Part shown: piece by piece, positions 7,886 to 15,117 of the stretch
Numbering within the stretch: the stretch's first letter is position 1
Layout of the letters: the number at the start of each line of letters is the position of its first letter
DNA from: JBPOHE01 sp052035915
GTDB lineage: Bacteria; Pseudomonadota; Gammaproteobacteria; Chromatiales; Chromatiaceae
DNA: 31,104 bases
NCBI GenBank assembly: GCA_052035915.1
Contig: JBPOHE010000021.1
Coordinates: forward strand, 1-31,104
Reading direction: 5' to 3'
Program-made: the position numbers and the translations under genes
The notes under the pieces: model-generated
Databases searched by the model: none
The model's input: only the letters and a program-made list of their open reading frames with translations
What the model was told of the DNA's origin: nothing

Positions 7886-9270
7886 CAGCGCCCCGCCCCG
7901 CTCAGCCGCGCCCGCTGACCCTGGGTCTGATACCACCAGAGCCAGAGCCGTCGGGCCTGATTCAATCGCTGCCGACGCTCCATCTCCCGGGCCAGACGCG
8001 GTAGAGCGGCGAGAAACCCCGCCAACATGAAGAATTGGACCGTGATGTAGGTTTGTCTGAACAACCATTCCAGCCAAGACTGCATCCATAGGGCCAGCAT
8101 CGCCATCAGGATACCTATGGCCATGAAACTGATCACATTGTCCTCCCGCCGCAGGATGAGTCGGACGCCCAGGAGCATGAAGCGCCCGATCATCAGCAAA
8201 AACACCACCAGGCCGATCCAGCCCATCTCGCTCGCATGCAACAGGTAGATGTTATGCACGATACCGCGATCGCTTTCGAGCGGGATGAAACGGGTATAGC
8301 CGGTATTGTTGATGACATGGGAATAATTATTCAGCCCCACCCCGAGGATGGATTCACCGGCCATGGCATAGGCGGCGTCATTGGCCTGATGGCGGCTGAG
8401 TTCCGAACCCTCGGGGGCGGTCTGAAAGCGCTCGATGATCGCCGGCGCCACCTTGATCACCACCGGCAGGGCCAACAGAAACAAGAGACCAACCACATGA
8501 AATTTCTGCCCCCGCGCCCGATCGAACAGCGACAACAAAACGATGAGCCCATAACACAACACCATCACCAGCAGCGCGCCGCGGGAAAAGGTCGCCAAGA
8601 CGATCAAGGTCCCCATACCGAAACAGGCCCAGTACACATATTTTTGGATTCCGGGTTTCCGATCCGACAGGATAAAGGAGAAGAACACCATGTTCATCAT
8701 GTTGATATAGACGGCCAGGGTGTTGGAATGGGGGGTGGTCCCCGGCGCCCGATAGATGCCGCTGGCCCGTTGCAGCAGCACCAGGGCGAACTCGAAGGCG
8801 ACGATGGCCGCCAGGATAAAAAGAAAAAACCGCAGGTCTTCTTCGCTGCGGAGATAGTTGTAGGCCACCCAGTACACGGCCATGGCGCGCAGGATCTTGA
8901 ACACCCCGAAGGCGGAATAGACGGGCACATAGGCCACGAAGACACTGGCCAGCGCCACCAGGAAATAGATGATCATCAGGGTGGCATTGAAGGGAAAGAC
9001 ATCGGGACGCTTCTGCTCCCAGCGCGGCGACTTGGCCATGACGATGATCAGGGTGATGATCATCCAGTCGGTGATGCCGAACTCAAAGCCCTTGGTATCC
9101 CCGCGATACCACTCCATCGACAGGATATTGATGTCGATGAGATAGCAGGTGGAAAAAAAGGCGCCGGCGACCAATAGCCGCTCGGCCCAGCGGTAACGGA
9201 TACCGAACCAGGCGGCGCAGGGGATGAAGATCGCCGTCATCCCCAGAAAGATCCAGTGTTTCAGCTCCAT
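7885..9270 (-). CDS. O-antigen/exopolysaccharide polymerase (Wzy/WaaL-like)
   Basis: A 461-residue integral membrane protein with about ten to twelve hydrophobic helices and a large periplasmic loop, the layout of O-antigen ligases and Wzy polymerases (PF04932). Typical signatures are ATFSRGALL before the loop, and within it GESILGVGLNNYSHVIN followed by a VHNIYLLHASEMGWIG segment. Such proteins join lipid-linked oligosaccharide units in the periplasm. It is the first gene of the minus-strand block and is followed with a one-base overlap by the WecG fusion. Copy B of the dispersed element lies 228 bases upstream. Polymerase and ligase cannot be told apart from sequence alone; the company of an initiating transferase and a GT26 enzyme favours polymerase. 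Confidence 0.85.
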   Translation of the reverse strand: MELKHWIFLGMTAIFIPCAAWFGIRYRWAERLLVAGAFFSTCYLIDINILSMEWYRGDTKGFEFGITDWMIITLIIVMAKSPRWEQKRPDVFPFNATLMIIYFLVALASVFVAYVPVYSAFGVFKILRAMAVYWVAYNYLRSEEDLRFFLFILAAIVAFEFALVLLQRASGIYRAPGTTPHSNTLAVYINMMNMVFFSFILSDRKPGIQKYVYWACFGMGTLIVLATFSRGALLVMVLCYGLIVLLSLFDRARGQKFHVVGLLFLLALPVVIKVAPAIIERFQTAPEGSELSRHQANDAAYAMAGESILGVGLNNYSHVINNTGYTRFIPLESDRGIVHNIYLLHASEMGWIGLVVFLLMIGRFMLLGVRLILRREDNVISFMAIGILMAMLALWMQSWLEWLFRQTYITVQFFMLAGFLAALPRLAREMERRQRLNQARRLWLWWYQTQGQRARLSGAGR

Positions 9271-9673
9271 CGCCGCTCAACGCCCCTCGCCACCCGCCAC
9301 GGGATTCCCCTCTGCCGGATAAGAGTATCGCACAAGGTTGGCGCGGAAAAATCATGCCTGGGGAATCCTGCTGCGATGGGGCTCACCAGGAGAAAAGGTT
9401 ACTCAGGCCACCAGGTGACGCCCCGACGAAGACCCGGAAAGTTCAGCCCGAAACTTGGCATTGAAGGGGTGGTGGTTCTCTCCGGCTGACTCAAGGGCCG
9501 GGGCCAAGGCCGATTGGCTCGGTTATTGTTCTCATTAAGAGAACAATTGGCCTTATCTATCCTTATTTGTTGATTGTAAAAGAACGTAAATCCGGCCTTT
9601 CAGCCCCATGCCCGGGACAGCGACGGCGCCAGGCCCGGCGCGGATGTCCAATCCCGACTCCTACCAGGGCTTG
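9271..9673. other. Intergenic region upstream of the polysaccharide block, holds copy B
   Basis: About 400 bases between the start of the polymerase gene and the 3' end of the GNAT gene, both on the minus strand. No gene is supported. It must hold the promoter for the polysaccharide block, but I see no clear -35/-10 pair. Copy B of the dispersed element occupies 9498-9615. Confidence 0.5.
9498..9615 (+). repeat. Dispersed palindromic element, copy B
   Basis: Left end CCGGGGCCA (near-match to CCGGGCA); perfect palindrome GTTCTC-ATTAA-GAGAAC at 9528-9544 followed by AAT; decayed second palindrome GTTGAT...AAGAAC at 9569-9585; 30-base right arm ending in TGCCCGG at 9615. The palindrome starts are 41 bp apart. 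Confidence 0.85.
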
Positions 9674-10273
9674 TCAGCTATTGGCCTTAAAGGCTTCATG
9701 GAAACTGACATGAGCCCGCGGAAAGTCGCCATCGAACGAAAGAGCGAAAAACACCTCTTGTGGAACGCCTTCGAGAACAGGCCCATCCGGGTTCCTAAAC
9801 CCGAATCTTGGGTAGTATTGCGGATGCCCGACCAGACAGCCGCCTTTGGCGGACAGATCTTTCAATCGCGACAATCCTTCCTGTATCAATGCCTGGCCAA
9901 TACCCTGCCGCTGATACTCGGGCAACACCGAAACCGGGCCGAGGCCATACCACTGTCTGGTACCGTCGGAGAGGGTCACGGGGGAGAAGGCAATATGGCC
10001 GACCACACGGCCATCGACTTCCGCCACCAGGGATAAAGTCAGCGCTTTCGCGGCACGCAGGGCCGCGATAATGCATTGCTGGCTGATCTCGAGCGTTTTG
10101 AACGCGGCGATGGTCACTTCGGCTATGGCGCCGACGTCGGCGTACGTCTCGTTTCTATCCCACCGAAGCAGAATCCTCCGAACACTGGCCTTAGGATAAA
10201 ACCCTCGATAAACTCCGCCATCTGGTCGAAAAGGCTTTTCTTCACCTGAAGCGATGGTACGGCCTCGCCACAA
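9674..10273 (-). CDS. GNAT N-acetyltransferase, 5' end doubtful (possibly decayed)
   Basis: The GNAT fold is clear. It includes VAEVDGRVVGHIAF (strand), the acetyl-CoA loop LPEYQRQGIGQALI with the Q/R-x-x-G-x-G/A pattern, and GHPQYYPRFGF typical of YhbS-like acetyltransferases. The substrate is unknown. The 5' end is odd: the only start in frame near the upstream limit is a TTG at 10273, and the first 35 codons do not look like GNAT sequence. Family similarity begins around RWDRNETYADVGAIAEV (about 10160). A GGAGG stands a few bases before a CTG at 10171, where a native ATG may once have been. The segment TLEISQQCIIAALR also looks about three residues shorter than I expect for the family (from memory). 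A 56-bp inverted repeat begins 25 bases upstream, so island insertion may have cut off the original start. Confidence 0.6.
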   Translation of the reverse strand: MWRGRTIASGEEKPFRPDGGVYRGFYPKASVRRILLRWDRNETYADVGAIAEVTIAAFKTLEISQQCIIAALRAAKALTLSLVAEVDGRVVGHIAFSPVTLSDGTRQWYGLGPVSVLPEYQRQGIGQALIQEGLSRLKDLSAKGGCLVGHPQYYPRFGFRNPDGPVLEGVPQEVFFALSFDGDFPRAHVSFHEAFKANS

Positions 10274-10297
10274 GATAGGCCAAAAACACCGCTTCCG

Positions 10298-10353
10298 TCC
10301 TCGCTGACGTTCAGATCAGAAGCATTGCACTTTGGACTGAAATCTCGTGACTA
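10298..10353 (-). repeat. 56-bp inverted repeat, left copy (sulfatase island border)
   Basis: Its reverse complement begins TAGTCACGAGATT and matches 17698-17753 at 50 of 56 positions with no gaps. The two copies face each other and enclose the whole sulfatase module. Both copies read SHEI(S/P)VQSAM(L/P)LI-stop in one frame, so they may be remnants of the 3' end of one gene. Confidence 0.8.
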
Positions 10354-10446
10354 CACTATTTTATTAATTCGTTTTTTTCGCGTTTTTTGCGTTTTTCGCG
10401 GACCCAACCCAATCGAGCATTCAACGAACAACACGAGGAATCCCCA
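10354..10446 (+). promoter_or_regulatory. Leader of the sulfatase module with T-rich iterated repeat
   Basis: Between the left border repeat and the FadL start is an A/T-rich stretch (CTATTTTATTAATTCG) followed by three imperfect iterations of GTTTTTT-CGCG at about 10370-10400. This stands out in GC-rich surroundings. It probably contains the promoter for the FadL-led genes; no defined -35/-10 pair is claimed. GAGGAA lies eight bases before the ATG at 10447. Confidence 0.4.
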
Positions 10447-11757
10447 ATGCCCCTCCGCGCCCGCACTCCATACCCCTTCACCCCGCACCTGACCCTGGGT
10501 GTTCTCATCCTGGCCATCTCCACCGCCGCCTCGGGCGGCGGGCTGATGCTCTATGAGGTGGGCACGGCCGATGTGGGCTTGGCCTCGGCCGGCTACAGCG
10601 CCCGTGCCCAGGATGCCTCCACCGTGCTTTCCAACCCCGCCGGCATGACCCGGCTCCCCGGACGGCAGCTTCTGGTGGGGGCGCAATTGCTCTACGGCGA
10701 CATCGGCTTCAGCATCGATAGCGGCACTTCGCCCACTCTGGGCCAGGGCGACGGCGGCAACCCCATCGGTTGGTTCCCCGGCGGCGGGCTCTTCTACACC
10801 CAGCGCATCTCGCCTGAGCTGACCGTCGGCTTCGCCTCCACCGGCAACTTCGGCCTGGCGGAGTCCTTCGACAACGACTGGGCGGGCCGCTACTACATCC
10901 AGGAGTCCACCCTGATCGGTGCCTCGCTGCTCCCCTCCATCGCCTGGCAGGTGAATCCGCAGCTCTCCCTGGGGGCGAGCCTCAACGCCACCTACGGCGT
11001 GCTGCGCAACCAGGTGGCGGTGAACAACGTCCATCTGGGCGCGGCGGACGGCCAGCTTGAACTCAAGGACGAGGTATGGGGCTTCGGCGTCAACCTGGGG
11101 GCGCTCTACGAGCCCAACCCGGGGACCCGCCTCGGCGTCACCTACAACTCCAAGGCGGACCTGGACTTCGGCGCCCGCGCCAACTTCTCCGGCCTGCCCG
11201 CCGGCATGGAGGCGCTGCTGGGGGCCGCCGGGGTGCTGGGGAGCCGGGTGGACCTGGGGATGAGCATCCCCCAGGGGCTCAACGCCAGCTTCTTCCAGCA
11301 GATGGACGACCGCTGGGCCCTGCTGGGCAGCGTCGGCTGGCAGGACTGGTCCCAGTTCGGCCGGGTGGAGGTGGGAATCGACTCCAACCACCCGCGCGAC
11401 ATCACCACCGACCTGAGCTTCAACGACACCTGGCACCTCGCCCTGGGCGCTCAGGTGAAGGTGGCCGCGCCCTGGACCCTGAACCTCGGTCTGGCCTACG
11501 ACTCCGCCTTCCAGGACAACGGCAACATCTCCCCCATGCTGCCTGCAAACTCCGCCTGGCGCTTCGGCGTGGGCGTGCAGAACCAGGCCAGTCCCGACTT
11601 CGAATGGGGCCTGGCGGCCGAGTACATCTACGGCGGCGAACTGGACGTGAACAAATCGGGCGAGCCGCCGGCCCTGGGCGGCCGCGGCAACCTGGTGGGG
11701 AGCTACGACGCCGACATGTATTTCCTGAGCGCCAACTTCATCTGGAAGTTCCAATAG
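10447..11757 (+). CDS. FadL-family outer-membrane transporter
   Basis: A 436-residue long-chain fatty acid / aromatic hydrocarbon porin of the FadL/TodX family (PF03349), which moves hydrophobic molecules across the outer membrane by lateral diffusion. After the signal peptide (cleavage near STAAS|GGG) come the family's typical hatch-domain features: ADVGLASAGYSARAQDASTV followed by LSNPAGMTRL. Later blocks are also typical: LGASLNATYGVL, LGVTYNSKADLDF, and DLSFNDTWHLALGAQVK. It ends with FLSANFIWKFQ. The frame is open to 10387, but the GAGGAA-preceded ATG at 10447 is the natural start. It is the first gene of the sulfatase module, which suggests the imported compound is a hydrophobic sulfate ester; that is inference. 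The next gene follows after 34 bases. Confidence 0.92.
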   Translation: MPLRARTPYPFTPHLTLGVLILAISTAASGGGLMLYEVGTADVGLASAGYSARAQDASTVLSNPAGMTRLPGRQLLVGAQLLYGDIGFSIDSGTSPTLGQGDGGNPIGWFPGGGLFYTQRISPELTVGFASTGNFGLAESFDNDWAGRYYIQESTLIGASLLPSIAWQVNPQLSLGASLNATYGVLRNQVAVNNVHLGAADGQLELKDEVWGFGVNLGALYEPNPGTRLGVTYNSKADLDFGARANFSGLPAGMEALLGAAGVLGSRVDLGMSIPQGLNASFFQQMDDRWALLGSVGWQDWSQFGRVEVGIDSNHPRDITTDLSFNDTWHLALGAQVKVAAPWTLNLGLAYDSAFQDNGNISPMLPANSAWRFGVGVQNQASPDFEWGLAAEYIYGGELDVNKSGEPPALGGRGNLVGSYDADMYFLSANFIWKFQ

Positions 11758-11791
11758 TCAATCTAATTCACTCACCGGGAGGAATCCGAAC

Positions 11792-12598
11792 ATGACATTC
11801 CGCAAAAAACTGCTCGTCGCGGCCCTGACGGTGGCGTTCTATGCCACCGGCCTCCAGGCCGCCGAAGAGGCCACCCCCGCCGCGCCCGCCGCCGAGGTCC
11901 CAGCCGCCCAGCCGTCGGCTCCGGTGATAGAGGAAAAGGCCGCGGCCACCCTGCGCAAGATGAGCGAGTTCCTCGCCAAGCAGGAGAAGTTCAGCCTCCA
12001 CGCCGCCCGTACCCTGGACCTGGTGCTGGACAACGGCCAGAAGATCCAGGCCGACAGCGCCGCCGAGGTGGCGGTGAAGCGTCCCGACGGCCTGCGGGTG
12101 AACCGCAAGGGCGTCGCCTTCGACCAGTCGCTCTACTTCAACGGCAAGGAGTTCGCCCTGCACCGCAGCAACGGGATGTTCGCCACCGCCGAGGCCCCGG
12201 CCACCCTGGATGCCTTCCTGGACAAGGCCATCGACGTGCTCGGCGTGATCCCGCCCGGCGCGGACCTGCTCTACTCCGATCCCTACAAGGCGCTCACCGA
12301 GGACACGGTGGAGGGGATGTACGTGGGCATCGCCCTGATCGATGGCGTGCGCTGCCACCACCTGGCCTTCCGCAACAGCGCGGTAGATTGGCAGATCTGG
12401 GTGGAGGAGGGAGAGCGCCCGCTGCCGCGCAAGATGGCGGTCGCCGCCCGCGACGACGGCGCGCCCCAGTTCGTCGCCTACTACTCCAAGTGGGAGCTGA
12501 ACCCGAAGTTCGGCGAACACGAATTCACCTTTACACCGCCCAAGTCGGCGGTGCGTATCGGCATCGTCGAACTCAACGCCGCCGCCCAGGCCAACTGA
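11792..12598 (+). CDS. Exported DUF2092 protein
   Basis: A 268-residue periplasmic protein of the DUF2092 family (PF09865). A signal peptide (cleavage after LQAA around residue 24) is followed by an Ala/Pro-rich linker (about 25-47). The DUF2092 body begins KAAATLRKMSEFLAKQEKFS and includes VKRPDGLRVNRKG, YFNGKEFALH and WQIWVEEGERPLPRK. The strand pattern resembles the LolA/LolB-type half-barrel that binds lipids, so it could carry a hydrophobic ligand between membranes. That role is inference; the family has no established function. GGGAGGA precedes the ATG. It sits 34 bases after FadL and 11 bases before the Asn-rich protein gene, so it belongs to the same transcription unit. Confidence 0.88.
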   Translation: MTFRKKLLVAALTVAFYATGLQAAEEATPAAPAAEVPAAQPSAPVIEEKAAATLRKMSEFLAKQEKFSLHAARTLDLVLDNGQKIQADSAAEVAVKRPDGLRVNRKGVAFDQSLYFNGKEFALHRSNGMFATAEAPATLDAFLDKAIDVLGVIPPGADLLYSDPYKALTEDTVEGMYVGIALIDGVRCHHLAFRNSAVDWQIWVEEGERPLPRKMAVAARDDGAPQFVAYYSKWELNPKFGEHEFTFTPPKSAVRIGIVELNAAAQAN

Positions 12599-12609
12599 AG
12601 GAGAATCCC

Positions 12610-13230
12610 ATGAAGATCCGTAATCTCAGTGCACGGAACAAGGTCGCCGCCTTCATTTCCTTCGCCGTATTGCTGGCCCTGCCGGCCCAGGAGCTGCTCG
12701 CCCGCGGCTTCGAGGGACGCGGTGGCGGTGGATTCGAGGGTGGCGGCTTTGGCGGACAGCGCTCTGTTCAGAGCGCCGCTCCCTCCTCGGTGCGCGGCAG
12801 CCGCAACGTCAATGCCAACGTCAACCAGAACGCCAACGCCAACGTCAATCGCAATGCCAACGTCAACCAGAATTACAACGCCAACGTCAATCGCAATGCC
12901 AACGTCAACCAGAACTACAACGCCAACGTCAATCGCAATGTCAACGTGAACAGTAGCTATCACGTCGATTATCACGACGACTGGAGCAACGGCGCGGCTT
13001 TCGTGGCCTGGGCGGCGGTGGGCGCCATCACCGGGGCGGCGGTGGCATCGGCCAGCCAGCCCACCACCGTGGTGGTGGCCGCTCCCGTTACCGGTACTGT
13101 GGTTACCACCCTGCCCGCCGGCTGCGTCTCAGCCACCGTCAACGGGGCGAGCTTTTTCCAGTGCGGCTCGGTCTACTACCGCCCGCAATACAGTGGCAGC
13201 TCCATCACCTACGTCGTGGCGACGCCCTGA
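12610..13230 (+). CDS. Exported Asn-rich repeat protein
   Basis: A 206-residue protein. A signal peptide (cleavage after LLA around residue 31) is followed by a Gly/Phe-rich stretch (RGFEGRGGGGFEGGGF) and then about 50 residues (65-116) of Asn-x-Asn repeats with a 14-residue unit of the form NANVNRNANVNQNY. Next come a short His/Asp segment (YHVDYHDDW), a hydrophobic helix (about 128-150) that could lodge in a membrane, and a C-terminal Cys-containing domain (LPAGCVSATVNGASFFQCG, then VYYRP and YVV). That last part resembles small C-terminal domains seen in exported proteins of unknown function. The repeat may form a beta-solenoid or a flexible stalk. GGAG precedes the ATG at 12610. The role in the sulfatase module is unknown. 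Confidence 0.8.
   Translation: MKIRNLSARNKVAAFISFAVLLALPAQELLARGFEGRGGGGFEGGGFGGQRSVQSAAPSSVRGSRNVNANVNQNANANVNRNANVNQNYNANVNRNANVNQNYNANVNRNVNVNSSYHVDYHDDWSNGAAFVAWAAVGAITGAAVASASQPTTVVVAAPVTGTVVTTLPAGCVSATVNGASFFQCGSVYYRPQYSGSSITYVVATP
12838..12952 (+). repeat. 42-bp coding tandem repeat
   Basis: The sequence CGCCAACGTCAATCGCAATG recurs at 12838 and 12880, and with a small change at 12922, giving a period of 42 bp in frame (14 codons). It encodes the Asn-x-Asn repeat of the exported protein. Such arrays expand and contract by slippage. Confidence 0.8.
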
Positions 13231-13266
13231 ACCTAGCCCGGCCAGCGATGCCGTCTCTCCCAAGAG

Positions 13267-13605
13267 ATGACATCGCCGTCGCCGCCACGGTGGGGCGCTG
13301 CCCATCGGGCGGCGCTACGGCCTCGGCGGGTGGGCCGAATCCGCTGGAAGACCTTCCTATTCACTCTGGTCACCCTGTTGTTCTGCGTTCTGGAGGAGAT
13401 GATCCCGGTGCTGCTCCGCCACGAAGGGATGGAGGCCGCCCTGCGGGCGATGGTCCGCGAGATTCACTGGCCGCTGTTTTCGGTGCCCAACCTCTGGATC
13501 GTGGGCGGCCTGCTGCTCTATAGCCTGGCCGCGGAGTTTTACCATGCCCTGGGGGCGGAGTGGGTGAAGGGGCTGCTGTTCGGCGACGACGAGGAGGCGC
13601 GGTGA
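13267..13605 (+). CDS. Small two-helix membrane protein
   Basis: Up to 112 residues. Two hydrophobic segments are visible, WKTFLFTLVTLLFCVLEEMI and LWIVGGLLLYSLAAEFYHAL, separated by a charged loop (RHEGMEAALRAMVREI). The C-terminus is acidic (GDDEEAR). No known family is recognised. The ATG at 13267 gives a Pro/Arg-rich leader that looks unlike a protein N-terminus; a GTG at 13330 would start MGRIRWKTFLF and seems at least as likely. The stop overlaps the start of the maturase gene by four bases (GTGA), which argues that the frame is real and translated. Being coupled to the maturase, it may be a membrane partner of the sulfatase pathway. Confidence 0.6.
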   Translation: MTSPSPPRWGAAHRAALRPRRVGRIRWKTFLFTLVTLLFCVLEEMIPVLLRHEGMEAALRAMVREIHWPLFSVPNLWIVGGLLLYSLAAEFYHALGAEWVKGLLFGDDEEAR

Positions 13606-14966
13606 GCGGAACCCGCTACGCCTTCATCGTGGAGCCGGACGGCACGCGCCGCCCGGCGGACCACTACGACGCCCCGCTGCTGACGGCGGATCAGAGCCCG
13701 GTGCAGTTCCATGTGATGGCCAAGCCCGCGGGCTCCGCCTGCAACCTGGATTGCACCTACTGCTTCTACCTGAGCAAAGAGAGCATCCCCGGCGGGCCGG
13801 GGGCGGGATTGATGTCGGACGAGACTCTGGAGCTGTTCGTCCGCCAGTATATCGAGGGGGTCAGCGCCGAGGAGGTGGTCTTTACCTGGCAGGGGGGCGA
13901 GCCGATGCTGCGGGGGCTGGAGTTCTACCGCAAGGTCATCGCCCTCCAACGCCGATACGCCAAGCGCGGCCAGCGCATCGAAAACGACCTCCAGACCAAC
14001 GGCGTGCTGCTGGACGAGGCGTGGTGTGAGTTCCTCAAGGAGCATCGGTTCCTGGTGGGGCTCAGCATCGACGGCCCGCGGGAGCTGCACGACCCCTGGC
14101 GGATGAGCAAGCGCGGCCGCCCCACCTTCGACGAGGTGATGCGCGGGGCGCGGTTGCTCCAGCGCTACGGGGTTCCCTTCAACACCCTCACCTGCGTCCA
14201 CCGCCACAACGCCCGCCGGCCGCTGGATATCTACCGCTTCCTGCGCGACGAGCTGGGCTCGACGCGGATGCAGTTCACCCCGGTGGTGGAGTATCGGGGG
14301 TTCGACCGCCACTCCATCCGGTCCGTTTGGAGTCCGCGCCTGGGCGCGGAAGTCCCGACGCCCGGCCTCAGTGCCGGGCTCCAAGGGACGACGCTGCCCA
14401 AACCGGACGACCCCCGCGCCCGTCCCGGCCACCCCGACTCCATCGTCACCGACTGGTCGGTGGACCCGGAGGATTGGGGCCACTTCCTCAACCGGGTGTT
14501 CGACCGCTGGGCGGGCCGAGACCTGGGCAAGGTCTTCGTCAACCAGTTCGACAACCTGCTGGCCCGGCAGCTCGGCCAGCCGTCGCAGATGTGCGTCTAC
14601 GCCGAGGTTTGCGGCAAGGGGCTGGCGGTGGAGCACGACGGCGGGCTCTATGCCTGCGATCACTACGTCTACCCGGACTACCGCATCGGCAATCTGCACG
14701 ACGGACGGCTGCGCGACCTGGCCCTGTCGCGGCCCCAGGTGCGGTTCGGCTTCGCCAAGCGCGAGGCCCTGCCCGATTACTGCCGCGCCTGTCCCTATCT
14801 CGGGCAATGCTGGGGCGAGTGCCCCAAGAACCGGCTCCTCGCCACGCCGGACGGTGAGCCGGGATTGAACTACCTCTGCCGCGGGCTCAAGGCCTTCTTC
14901 GGCCATGCCATGCCGGAGGTAAGAAGGATCGCGGCGCGGATGCGGCCGGGGGCTGGTTACGCTTAA
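13602..14966 (+). CDS. Anaerobic sulfatase-maturating enzyme (radical SAM, anSME)
   Basis: A 454-residue radical SAM/SPASM protein that oxidises a Ser or Cys in a sulfatase to formylglycine in the cytoplasm. The [4Fe-4S]-SAM site is Cys47-x3-Cys51-x2-Cys54 (CNLDCTYC). The family blocks VVFTWQGGEPMLRGLEFY, LQTNGVLLDEAWCEF and GLSIDGPRELHD are present. The SPASM region has the expected further cysteines (EVCGKGLAVEHDGGLYACDHYVYP; CRACPYLGQCWGECPKNR). The start is a GTG at 13602 overlapping the upstream stop; the longer frame upstream is not anSME-like. Around residues 244-263 there is an in-frame insertion encoded by two consecutive DNA palindromes, which I do not expect in the family. It lies 151 bases upstream of its probable substrate, a Ser-type sulfatase. 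Confidence 0.93.
   Translation: MSGTRYAFIVEPDGTRRPADHYDAPLLTADQSPVQFHVMAKPAGSACNLDCTYCFYLSKESIPGGPGAGLMSDETLELFVRQYIEGVSAEEVVFTWQGGEPMLRGLEFYRKVIALQRRYAKRGQRIENDLQTNGVLLDEAWCEFLKEHRFLVGLSIDGPRELHDPWRMSKRGRPTFDEVMRGARLLQRYGVPFNTLTCVHRHNARRPLDIYRFLRDELGSTRMQFTPVVEYRGFDRHSIRSVWSPRLGAEVPTPGLSAGLQGTTLPKPDDPRARPGHPDSIVTDWSVDPEDWGHFLNRVFDRWAGRDLGKVFVNQFDNLLARQLGQPSQMCVYAEVCGKGLAVEHDGGLYACDHYVYPDYRIGNLHDGRLRDLALSRPQVRFGFAKREALPDYCRACPYLGQCWGECPKNRLLATPDGEPGLNYLCRGLKAFFGHAMPEVRRIAARMRPGAGYA
14333..14389. repeat. Double palindrome inserted in the maturase coding sequence
   Basis: TCCGCGCC-TG-GGCGCGGA (14333-14350) is a perfect 8-bp stem. It is directly followed by a compound stem in which GTCCC (14352) pairs with GGGAC (14385), and CCCGGC (14361) with GCCGGG (14373). 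It lies in frame and keeps the gene open. Confidence 0.7.
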
Positions 14967-15117
14967 GGAGCGGCGTCACACATGATTAACATGACAAGAA
15001 ACCGTTTGCGATTTGCCGGAGCCATTTGTCCGCGCCTTGCATCGCTAATGTCGACTGGCCAGCGCGATGATCGAAATCTCTTTTCGTGAGCCAACATCCT
15101 TCAGGAGGATCAAAACA

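Noticed and set aside
10351..11754. Long open frame (467 codons) on the strand opposite the FadL gene
   Set aside because: It is an antisense shadow of a GC-rich gene; its composition is dominated by Gly/Ala/Val/His/Gln and no family motif is present.
12838..12952. 42-bp direct repeats as a CRISPR array
   Set aside because: The repeats are contiguous without unique spacers and are translated in frame as an Asn-rich protein.
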